Assembly: GCF_901709675.1 (NCBI RefSeq)
Contig: NC_051089.1
Location: 14,063,976 to 14,127,975, forward strand
Direction: 5' to 3'
DNA from: Syngnathus acus
Taxonomy: Eukaryota > Chordata > Actinopteri > Syngnathiformes > Syngnathidae
DNA: 64,000 nt
Part shown: in pieces, positions 1 through 64,000 of the stretch
Layout of the letters: the number at the start of each line of letters is the position of its first letter
How positions within the stretch are numbered: the stretch's first letter is position 1
The notes under the pieces: model-generated
The model's database searches: none
Seen by the model: the letters and a program-made list of their open reading frames with translations, nothing else
Told to the model about the DNA's origin: nothing
Program-made: the position numbers and the translations under genes

Positions 1-868
1 AGCTAATCTGCAACTCAAACAAGAGTAAATCGGAGATAATCAACAGCGATTTACAATGCCAAGGCAGCGAGAAACACATCGAGCCAGAATGACCGTGTGT
101 GTGAATCTGTTGGTGATTCATTCACTATGATGAAATACGCCCTCAAGAAGAGGCTTAGTCGGGAGTGCCACTCAACACGCTGGGGAGGAACCCGCAACGC
201 AAGAGCAGGTAAAATGTTGAAACCCCACATTGCAGTGGCAGAAGAGGAAGAAAATAAAAAAAACAACAACCACCAGTCATTGAACTAGATTATTCAGTTG
301 TAATAAAGGTTCTCAAAAGCCCAGTGCTGGGAAAAAAAATTAGAATGTCCAAATGATGAATTACACTTTAAGTCCAACGAGCTTGACTTCATGTGGAAAA
401 ATGCTTTCATGCAATCTGTTTATTTCCCTTGTAATTGACTTGCCGTTCATAAGAAACACATATTTGTGGGATAAGCCGCATAACTGTGTTGTGGCCATGT
501 CAAGTGAGCCAAATCTTCAACGTCCGTGCCAAACAGCTTATTCTGCTGTCACACTTGACTCTTGCTATTATTTCTTTGGTGGATTGAAGTCTTATCGGTG
601 ACAAGTAAGAAACAATACATATTGGCTATTGTACAGCTGGAAGCCCCAATAGTGTGTGAATGAGCCATAAAGAGACAACCATGACTGCCCAGCATCCCCT
701 CCTCAGCGAACGCGGTTATATCGCTCGGTGTAATATGAACAGCTCATATTCCATCAGCTACTCGTGAGAATAAAACAACATCGATCCACAAATTGTACAA
801 ATGAGAGTTCCTGTAATATCGATGCAAATCCACGACATTGATCTTAATCGCTTTCCAAGACTTTAGAG

Positions 869-1198
869 CAGGGGTGTCAAACTCATTTTTTTCGCGGGCC
901 GCATTGTAGTCATAGTTTCTTTCGGAGGGCCATTATGACTGTCAACCCAAATAAATGTAAGAGCACCTCATATTATATACAGTAAAAGCTACAAAACAAA
1001 CTGACAAATAACTCGTTTTCAAATCAGACGAGTAAAAACTGGTCAAATATTTTAAAAAAAAGTTATTATTAAAAGTGAAGACAATTTGCAATTCTAGTAA
1101 TGACACACAAATTTGATGCACAATTTGTCTTCGCGGGCCACATAAAATTGATGTGGCGGGCCGTATCTGGCCCCCGGGCCTTGAGTTTGACACCTGTG
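869..1198 (-). mobile_element. hAT-type MITE copy A with perfect 8-bp target duplication
   Basis: The ends CAGGGGTGTCAAACTC and GAGTTTGACACCTGTG are inverted repeats. The element is bracketed by identical 8-bp CTTTAGAG at 861-868 and 1199-1206. This is the target-site signature of the hAT superfamily, and the ends are Charlie-like. The 330-bp body has the GGCCCGGGGGCCAGATACGG-like terminal block, in reverse orientation to copies B and C, and no transposase. Confidence 0.88.
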
Positions 1199-2621
1199 CT
1201 TTAGAGATCTTATAAAAATAAAATGTATCACCAAATCGGCCTTACAGTTTTAGTAATCCTCCAAATAATTTGCAAATATGCCATGATTGTTTACTAACTT
1301 CTGCATTTCACTACGCATTCCCCTCGTGTTTCATCATCAAGATACGTTTTTGTTGGCTTAATCTCAAAATACCAAGGTGCAATAAATAAATAAACCAGTG
1401 AGTCCTCAGTGCAAATCAATTTAGAATACATTATTGAAATATTTTAATAATTTAGATACTATTTATATAAAGCATCAAAAGTAAAACAACTTGTCAAAAA
1501 GTAGTAGATGATCCTTTTCAAGAATATTTTTCTTCACCGGCTTGGATATCCACAAAAGAGAGGCACCATTGTCTCTGTAAGATAAGTGAGCCACATTTTA
1601 GAGCATGTTTGACTAGTTTGCACATAAGCACATTTGGAAGAGGGTGTGCTTGGGCACAATGCATAAAGCAAACTACCAAATATGCACGCTCGTTGGCAGG
1701 GTGGACAACAATAGTGTGAACGTCAGCAATTAATGTGCTCAATAGTGATTCAGCTAGCAAGCCACTTTTTAACAAACATATATTGAATTTGTAAAACTTT
1801 TTTTTTTTTTTATTTAAATCCATTGGTATTTCACAATGACTGGGTTAAGCTTGACATCCTCCACAGTAAGATAAATATCACAAAACGTACATTGTACTGT
1901 TGTGTGAAACTGTTTGGCCACTTATAATAAGACCTGAGAGTTTCATTATTCTGCTACATTTATGATGACTGAGTGATTCCAATGAGGACACCCAAAGGCA
2001 CTAAAGTGATATTGACCCATGCATATTAGAATTCAGGCGCACCCCTGATGGTGTTGCTGGTGTTTATTTTATTCTCAACTGCTTATGTATATATTTATTG
2101 CATACACAAGCATAGTACAGTAAATCTACCCTACCATACGTAGAATCTCAATTTTTCATACACATTACTCATTCTCAACTGTATGAATATCTATAATTTA
2201 TGTATGTACAGTTTACACACATACAGCTGCTCTTTCTGCTACAATTAAAACTAGAATTTCTACATTGCTTAAAAAAATGCCCCTAATCTGATATTTAGTT
2301 CTGTTCTTTCCTATGCAGGGTTGCATTCCAACAGCAGCCAACGGCCAACTAAAGGCCTTGTATGAATACTTCAGCATCATCATTGGTATGCGCGTGCAAG
2401 AATCAGGTTGCAAAAGCCGAATATGTTAATGATAAATGAGCCAATTGTCAAGTAAACAAATACCAGATTTTCCATTTATATGAAAGTTACAGGTCACTTC
2501 AGACTAAAAGGCTCTTCCTTTTACAATTTACCAACGATCCTGAAAATGGAAAATATGTTTTAACCTCAATTTCCTTCAGTCAGGTAGCAAATAGAGTTCA
2601 GTATGATGTTAACAATGTGCC

Positions 2622-2738
2622 ATCATACACCCTTAAAAAGGCCACGATAAAAACAAGCTGATTTGGGTTAAAAATTTGACCTACTCAGGAGTTTGGGTCA
2701 ATTTTAAAAACAACCCAGCAGTTTTAAGGTTGTATGAT
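2622..2738. mobile_element. small palindromic MITE (about 117 bp)
   Basis: The inverted ends ATCATACACCCTTAAAA (2622-2638) and TTTTAAGGTTGTATGAT (2722-2738) match at 16 of 17 positions. The interior carries alternating TTTGGGTTAAAAATTTGACC-like and CAACCCA blocks, a pattern common in fish short repeats. The superfamily is not assignable. Confidence 0.6.
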
Positions 2739-4063
2739 AAAATATCTTATTATTTTTTCTTTAGTAAACGACAAATGTTCAATGATGCCTATTGTGCTAC
2801 TCCTGCATACAAAAATGCATACTGTACATACCACGTACTAATGTCATGGTTTACATACGACTCCAACAAAGATAAATTCACACAGGGAAATCATAAAAAG
2901 ATGACATATTGTGACATATGTGCCCCGGGCAGTATCAGAGCATGATGAACATGCTGCATGGCAGTGTTTAGACTGAACATGTAACAAAATCTTCTGGAGT
3001 TATCTTAGGCAGGGCGTGTTGGTACACGTACGACGACAAGATAAAATACCATTGAAGGACCAAAAAAAAAAAAAAAGCATGAGTCGGAGTGTTTTTCACA
3101 GTGTGTTTATTCTTGTCGGAATGAAAGTGATCATGACCGTGAGGATAGCTTTCACTGTGGCTTAAGTGTACAAGAAAATGATCCAAACTGTGTTTCACAC
3201 AATGCAAGCTTTTGTACCTCAAATGGGCAAACAAAGGAAAGTGATTAAGGCTTGCTGTACATTGCCGCACTGTGGGAAAGAAATGTAAGCCATTTGGATT
3301 GTGCTTGGATGACCCTGCCTCTCTTGCCAAAGCCCTCCGCATAATCACCCCTACTGTGCTGAAGTAATTGTCTCTCTGTCTGAAATAAATGAGTAGGCTG
3401 TGTTTTTACTTCCAAACTATTGTCGGTCTAAACGTGGCCGTAGGTGCTAGGAGGGTAATGATAGGCTGGGCATTTCTTTTTATGTCTCAATCCGCCAGTA
3501 GTTGCTCCTCTGCAGTCTCTTTTTAAGATACTTTAGAAATCTGCTAAGGGAGAAAAGTGAGCAAAATAAACTCAAGGTTTACTGGTATTAAAGATACTGT
3601 TACATTCTGAATAATTGTGCAGAAAGTGAAAAGAAAGGACGTGCCTTGCTTATAGTAAGTTTCTCCATCTCAGTCTTGTACTGTATTAAAACTGACAAAA
3701 GCTTGGAAGGTTGTGCTTTTCTTATGAATCACTGAATCTCTGCTGCAGGGAGTCGCCCACCTTCTGACACCAGTGAATATCCATTCATGATCACGATCAA
3801 CAAACTACATTTCACAATTCCTTACCCTTTTCAGGCTGGTTCGACATTGCGGGTCTAAGTGCCATTTTATTTTTTGACTGATTACGTGCACATTTGAAGG
3901 GATAGTTTCATGTGTTTTTTTTTTATGTTGTTTGAGCATACATAGGTGAACGTCACCAATCTATCTACTTTGATGACGTCAAGCTCGCATTGACTGGATT
4001 TTTCTCTTCTGTGTGTTCATGCTGCACTCAAGTCACCAGATATTCAATACGTACAGCTTTTTT

Positions 4064-4482
4064 TTTATTCAAGAATCCAATCCATGGGTCATTTCTCCTT
4101 ATACAGGCATGACTCAAATACAATTTGAGCTTCCTGGGCACAAAAAAAAAAAAGAATTGTGAAAATCCAGCCTTGGGGACACGTATGCGAAGCCAAGCAT
4201 TGTTCAGTTTAATCAGTAAATATTTTGAGTTTGCAAAAAAAAAAAAAAGTCAGTTTTCTTAAGTCTTTTTACAGGGGGAAAAAAAATCACTCTTTTCTTG
4301 TTTGGACTCAGAATAGAAGATGCAATGTTCCCATCACATTTTCAATGCATTAAAATAAGAATGTTATTGTAAGGATTTTGAACTTTTACTGCTATTCAAA
4401 CACACTGCTATTATTCTGAACTGGATGTGAAACAGACCAGTGGATTGTCGGTTCATTCTTCCTCATTCCGTTCGTTGGGACG
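4064..4482 (-). other. trip4: probable trip4 3' untranslated region
   Basis: This is AT-rich DNA after the stop codon. An AATAAA hexamer on the minus strand at 4064-4069 is the best polyadenylation candidate, and an ATTAAA lies closer at 4208-4213. The true cleavage site is not determined. Confidence 0.5.
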
Positions 4483-59905
<55,423 letters not shown>

Positions 59906-61200
59906 TTCACCACGCCAAGTTTTATGATAATCCAAAGACTGCTTGTCAAACTCAACACAGCTGTGTTTCTACACGGTGGAATTAAAGGACACACAACTTG
60001 TGCAGTGCAGCACGAAATTCCTTCCTGAAGACAATTAGCACTACTAGATTATTGTTCCACACAGGAACGGAACAGGCGGAAAGACTCACATTAGTCTCAA
60101 TGCCACGATCACTACAACTAACTTTGTTGCATCCAGTAGATGGTAGCACAGCAACACAATTTGTCTGCTTTCTAATCTACACCAGCAAAAATACGATTTA
60201 AACGAGGTTAGGCAATTTAAATAAGGGATGCGTAACTTAAATGTTGGAAGGGGTCAACATTTTCGATCACTGCTATTCTGGGGCCACTTCCTTCACATGT
60301 CTGACAAAAATGATATTTTAAATATGGACAAATGATGTGCATAATTTCAAAACATGTGGTCCTAATATCTTTAATTGTTGCTAATACATTTTCAGCGCAT
60401 GTATTAAAGATCCACTATCGAACAAAGGCTTTGAAGCAAAAAAAAAAACATATTGTATTTTTCACTCAGTGCAAACGTGTCTCTTGCATAACAATTTCCA
60501 TTCAAGTATGACACAAGACACGAAATGCACTTCATCCTGACACTCGTTCACAAAACTAGCCTCACTTAAAATATCAATCTTATTGTGTGTCCTGTATATT
60601 ATGTATATTATTCCAAGGCAAAAATGTATAGGCCTACTCACGTTGTCGTGTGAGTGCAACAAAAAAAAACATTCCATCTAGTGGTGAGTGGTGTTATTAC
60701 AACCTAAAACAACATTCAACCCATGAATATATGCGGTTTGGCGGTTTCTCAAAATCACATGATCAACACTTAATTAATCTTTTTACGATGGCAACTATTT
60801 ATAATGTCATACGTAGCTGTGGCTAGAAGGCATGTCTCTGGAGAGTCTTTGTTGCTGAAAATCACCGCTACAGTCAGTTTTTGTCATGATGCACATCAGT
60901 CCCTTTCACCAGCCAAAAGTGTCTTGCAATCTGGGTTACCCACTTGCTGATGCGAATGAAGGGGTGACTCGATGCCAGGGCACAGATACGTTACAGGGCT
61001 CTGTTTTAACCATCCGTAGAAAATCAGCAATAGACGAAGAACATTATATTGCTACATCTCCACAGTTGTGTACTACTATGAGGGGCATAGTTGGACATTT
61101 TTCAGTTGGATGGCCAGGGTGACGCCTCACTAAAGGGTGGCCATACAAAGCATGTGCATGAGTGTACATCATTTCCATTCTTCAAACCCCTCTCTGTAAC

Positions 61201-61252
61201 CAGGGGTGGAGCTATGTGGTGGCCAGGGGTGGCCGTGGCCGACCCCACATCT
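61201..61252. repeat. possible dispersed repeat, GTGG-rich
   Basis: CAGGGGTGGAGCTATGTGGT and GGCCAGGGGTGGCCGTGGCC resemble a short repeat dispersed in fish genomes. The limits and class are not determinable here. Confidence 0.35.
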
Positions 61253-61445
61253 CGGGGAAGATTGTGACTCTGACAATTTTCACTTGGATGCAGTCTTCTT
61301 ATGCCCTTGATACTCTGCCACAAATCATTTATAGTAACTGTATGTTTCAAGAACAAATTAACACTTAATCTGAATGGAAACTTTCAAAAGAATGTTGTAT
61401 CTGTTTTTAAGCCTAGGCTACTTTCTAACTCCAAATTAACCATTC

Positions 61446-61554
61446 TATCCATCCATCCGTCCGTCCGTCCGTCCATCCATCCATCCATCCATCCATCCAT
61501 CCATCCATCCATCCATCCATCCATCCATCCATCCATCCATCCATCCATCCATCC
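61446..61554. repeat. (ATCC)n microsatellite with a GTCC sub-block
   Basis: ATCC units run for about 109 bp. Four GTCC variants near the left end (61458-61472) mark a sub-array. It lies between the two genes, next to the likely 3' end of the receptor transcript. Confidence 0.97.
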
Positions 61555-61642
61555 GTGTGCATAAAAAAGCATGCATATTAAATCCGTCTATAAGTCAATA
61601 ACGTCCATTCAAGTACTGTACACTGTATAGAGTATGTGTACA

Positions 61643-61648
61643 TTTATT
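61643..61648 (-). promoter_or_regulatory. candidate polyadenylation signal of the receptor gene
   Basis: This is an AATAAA hexamer on the minus strand, 286 nt past the TGA. It is the first canonical hexamer noted before the ATCC microsatellite. Not confirmed. Confidence 0.45.
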
Positions 61649-61933
61649 ATTACATATTTCATGCAAACGTGTAAACAAATCCAAACGTTATTAAAAGTAA
61701 TCAAGTTACATTACATTGATATTATGATACTTGAATTATGTTCCTAACTAGATTTCTTAACAGGTAACTCGTTAGTGGTAATTAGTTAGTGTATAAAAAT
61801 ACTTATTTAAGCAACACTCCCAAATCTAGTATTTGGTGATCCAAAACCAGAATATACTGGTTTTAGAATACAACGTGCTTGAAAACGGGAAATTCTGAGC
61901 TAAATGATGTCAATGTTTGCCTTCACTGTGGCT

Positions 61934-62308
61934 TCAGTTTGGTGCCGACACAAAAATCCCCAAGGTGAACAGGACAATGAATAGCAAGAAAATGACAAAA
62001 CAAAGACGGTCGATGACAACAGCAGCAAATTTCCAATCACTGCACGTAGTCTTTCCCTGTTGCTGCTCTCTGAAGCGTTTGGCAATATAGCGTACTTCAT
62101 CAAGGATTTTGGCGATCTCTGGTTCATGGCTGTGAACTGTGGGGCTCGGAACTTTGGTAAGGAGAACCTCACCCTCACCAGCTCGTCCAACCAACTCAGA
62201 ATCAGGTGAGGCCGGTTGAACCATTCTGTCGTTGAAGTCCGCACTGTCCTCACCAGGACGCTTCATGCGCAGAAACCAGGCACACCAATCAAAGAGGACC
62301 ACACGGAT
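61934..62308 (-). CDS. alpha7-like receptor terminal exon (loop, MA helix, M4)
   Basis: It encodes 124 residues and [23 protein letters not shown], a short loop of about 40 residues, the membrane-associated helix [16 protein letters not shown], then [12 protein letters not shown] and M4 ending GIFVSAPN. The acceptor is caaag|AT. Just past the stop, another frame reads TEATVKAN, resembling the usual alpha7 tail. Confidence 0.9.
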   Translation of the reverse strand: MRVVLFDWCAWFLRMKRPGEDSADFNDRMVQPASPDSELVGRAGEGEVLLTKVPSPTVHSHEPEIAKILDEVRYIAKRFREQQQGKTTCSDWKFAAVVIDRLCFVIFLLFIVLFTLGIFVSAPN

Positions 62309-63470
62309 CTTTGGGGTCAAATAAAGACAGATAGGACGTGTTCACGTCAAATGCAATGCAGGATGGCATCAATCCACTCGGCAGCTCGTTCAGTAATCCA
62401 AATGTGTGAAAGACAGTATTGTCAGACTTCACAGTAAGTACTGTATACGTAGAGATTGGTCCATTTTCTAATTTAATTGGTGATTGGCTACAAAATCCCG
62501 ACCATTTCACACTTTTGCTGTTTGGAGCATCGTCATTCATATTTCTCCCAATTAAATATATGGGGTTGGCATTTGATTAAAAATCAAATAACGGTATGCT
62601 GTTTGGTAAAACAAGGCAAAAATGATGAAGTTTTGGTACACAGCATAATGAAATGAACACTTACCCACTTAGGCATCTTGGCTCCATGAGGGTCATGATG
62701 GTGAAATTGTAAGACCACAACCGTGACAATCACAGAGAGTGTAACAATGACTATGGTGATGATAAAGTACTGAGCTAGAAAGGTGAAAACAGAGGAGAAA
62801 ATCGTTGGTTATTCAGACATTCCTCATGTACAGTATGCATCTCTGTTCAGGGTCAGAAACTGGAGCCTGTCCCTTTTGATGTATGACACTGGCAAATTGT
62901 GCTTCTTTTTCTCATTTTATGAGCCCGTTTGCATCGAGCGGTACAGAATACCATGCTGATCTAATGTCAATGTATTTATTTAGGTGAAATAATGCAGCTG
63001 TCTCCATTAAACAGACGTAAATGCATAAGAAAAACAATAAATATGAACTTTAAAAATCAAGTATTCTGTCACACTATTTCAGTTTTGACTGATGTACATT
63101 TGAAAAAAAAATCAACGTCTTTCAATTGTAGGAGGAAGACGCATTACAGAACCCACACAAGCACAGAATAGAAAATAGCGTTGTGTGAGTGAATTTACAA
63201 ACGTGTGAGAATGAGTGCAGATGTGAAATGCAAAATCTCAATCAATTACAGTGTGAGACAGATCTTCAAAAATTTGGCTCAACGCAACGTCTCAATCAAT
63301 TACAATGTGAGCCAGGTCTTTTTAAAAAATTGTCTCATTGCTTAAACTTAACTGAAATCTTTCCAGACATCACCACCACTTACCTATGAGAGGCACTGAA
63401 TCCGAATTGGCAGGAATCACATTTGCACCTAACGTCATCAAGAGTATGAGGGACAGCATGACTGCGACTC
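61934..63470 (-). CDS. alpha7-like nicotinic acetylcholine receptor subunit, 3' part (partial)
   Basis: Three exons in transcript order: 63470-63384 (87 nt, M2), 62774-62665 (110 nt, M3) and 62308-61934 (375 nt, M3-M4 loop, M4, stop). The 87- and 110-nt sizes and phases match the penultimate exons of vertebrate CHRNA7. Key text is [58 protein letters not shown] and [12 protein letters not shown]. These place it in the alpha7 clade of ligand-gated cation channels, which form plasma-membrane pentamers; the alpha9/alpha10 and heteromeric neuronal clades fit less well. Oddities: diverged pore residues, a loop tens of residues shorter than in mammals, and an early stop at SAPN. The 5' exons lie beyond the window, so which fish paralogue it is cannot be told. 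Confidence 0.9.
62309..62664 (-). other. receptor gene intron between the M3 and terminal exons (356 nt)
   Basis: Plain intron between the donor gtaagt and acceptor caaag. No other feature is seen. Confidence 0.8.
62665..62774 (-). CDS. alpha7-like receptor exon encoding M3
   Basis: It encodes [33 protein letters not shown] and MPKW. The acceptor is ttctag|CT and the donor GTGG|gtaagt. The HHHDP motif after M3 is characteristic of the alpha7 group. Confidence 0.93.
62775..63383 (-). other. receptor gene intron between the M2 and M3 exons (609 nt)
   Basis: It contains a diverged tandem pair, TCTCAATCAATTACAGTGTG (63236-63266) and GTCTCAATCAATTACAATGT (63290-63320), with a period of 54 bp. 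The rest shows nothing. Confidence 0.75.
63384..63470 (-). CDS. alpha7-like receptor exon encoding M2
   Basis: It encodes (G)[20 protein letters not shown] and NSDSVPLI. The acceptor is tttcag|GA and the donor ATAG|gtaagt. Leu9' of the gate is kept. Against vertebrate alpha7, positions 6', 12', 13', 16', 18' and 20' differ. Confidence 0.92.
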
Positions 63471-63497
63471 CTGAAAATACCAAATTTAAGTTAGCAA

Positions 63498-63556
63498 TTC
63501 AAATCTAAAACTGCAGAGCCTTTGCATTCAAATCTAAAACAGCATAGCCTTTGCAT
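63498..63556. repeat. two-copy tandem repeat of about 29 bp
   Basis: TTCAAATCTAAAACTGCAGA with GCCTTTGCA (63498-63526) is repeated as TTCAAATCTAAAACAGCATA with GCCTTTGCA (63527-63556). It lies in the receptor intron just upstream of the M2 exon. Confidence 0.85.
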
Positions 63557-63867
63557 CTTACATACAAACATGAAAATGTTTTATTGAACAATTTCTTTGC
63601 GACAACCAAAATTATTCGAGACCCTTAAAACTGTTGGTGAACGTCTTTGCGACCGTTAACGATCTTGAACGAAATTGAATGTACTGTCAAGTGACGCTTA
63701 AGCATAAACCTTACGTGCTATCATTTTCATTGCATTAAAGATAATTTGTAAAAGTCACTACACTGTATAATATGATAAGGACATAAGGCTCAATCATAAG
63801 TTTCCATCTGATTGAAGAAAAGACGACCGATGGAATGTAAAAATTTCGGAGAACAAATTTTCATGTA

Positions 63868-64000
63868 CCGTATTTTCCGGACTACAAGGCGCACCTAAAA
63901 ACCTCAAATGTGTTGTGTGATATTAACATTATTGATATATTGTTATTGTTTTCACTATTTCAAGTTATTATATTGTGATTGCATTAATGGTGCGCCTTAT
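63868..64000. mobile_element. TA-flanked MITE family, copy cut by the window edge
   Basis: TA (63866-63867) is followed by CCGTATTTTCCGGACTACAA and GGCGCACC, the left end of the 37592 family. The subterminal GGTGCGCCTTAT at 63989-64000 is near the right end, which falls outside the window. Confidence 0.8.

Larger units (their letters stand above)
1..4063. other. intergenic region downstream of trip4
   Basis: No gene is recognised on either strand and the open frames are short and low in complexity. It contains a hAT MITE (869-1198) and a small palindromic MITE (about 2620-2740). The rest (1-860, 1199-2619, 2741-4063) is AT-rich DNA with poly-A and poly-T runs and shows nothing further. Confidence 0.6.
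59906..61642. other. trip4 upstream region and intergenic spacer
   Basis: This is the spacer between the start of trip4 and the 3' end of the receptor gene. Both genes read leftward, so the trip4 promoter must lie here, probably within a few hundred bases of 59905. No TATA box or CpG island is obvious. It contains a dispersed-repeat-like stretch at 61201-61252 and the ATCC microsatellite. No gene is supported. Confidence 0.6.

Noticed and set aside
61384-61572. Frame with repeated WMDG
   Set aside because: It is the translation of the ATCC microsatellite on the minus strand.

Overview
The window is nuclear DNA of a teleost fish, most likely a percomorph. It is AT-rich and intron-rich, with no operons. 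Two genes have vertebrate intron-exon structure, and the repeats are those of fish genomes: an L2-type LINE, an RTE/Rex3-like LINE tail, tRNA-derived SINEs, hAT MITEs with 8-bp target duplications, TA-flanked MITEs and long tetranucleotide microsatellites. The species cannot be fixed from sequence alone.

Both genes lie on the minus strand. The first is trip4, encoding activating signal cointegrator 1 (ASC-1). All 13 coding exons can be placed from the ATG at 59905 to the TGA at 4483. Phases agree at every junction and all introns are GT-AG, giving a predicted 568-residue protein with an N-terminal helical region, a C2HC5 zinc finger and a C-terminal ASCH domain. The gene is lopsided: exons 1-11 fill about 5 kb (54936-59905), while exon 12 (38116-38218) lies behind a 16.7-kb intron and exon 13 (4483-4547) behind a 33.6-kb intron. 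The second gene, upstream of trip4 on the same strand, is the 3' end of an alpha7-like nicotinic acetylcholine receptor subunit (exons at 63384-63470, 62665-62774 and 61934-62308). It continues beyond the right edge. Its pore helix, M3-M4 loop and C-terminus are unusual.

Layout: 1-4063 is intergenic DNA downstream of trip4, with two MITEs. 4064-4482 is the probable trip4 3' UTR. 4548-38115 (intron 12) and 38219-54935 (intron 11) hold almost all the transposons and microsatellites, plus non-repetitive stretches that could be conserved regulatory elements. 54936-59905 is the compact trip4 exon cluster. 59906-61642 is the trip4 upstream region. 61643-64000 is the receptor gene. A TA-flanked MITE runs off the right edge.

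No complete new system was found. The most notable points are the divergent alpha7-like receptor with an apparent frameshift at its C-terminus, the two giant 3' introns of trip4, and a recurring TA-flanked repeat family, two copies of which bracket trip4 exon 12.
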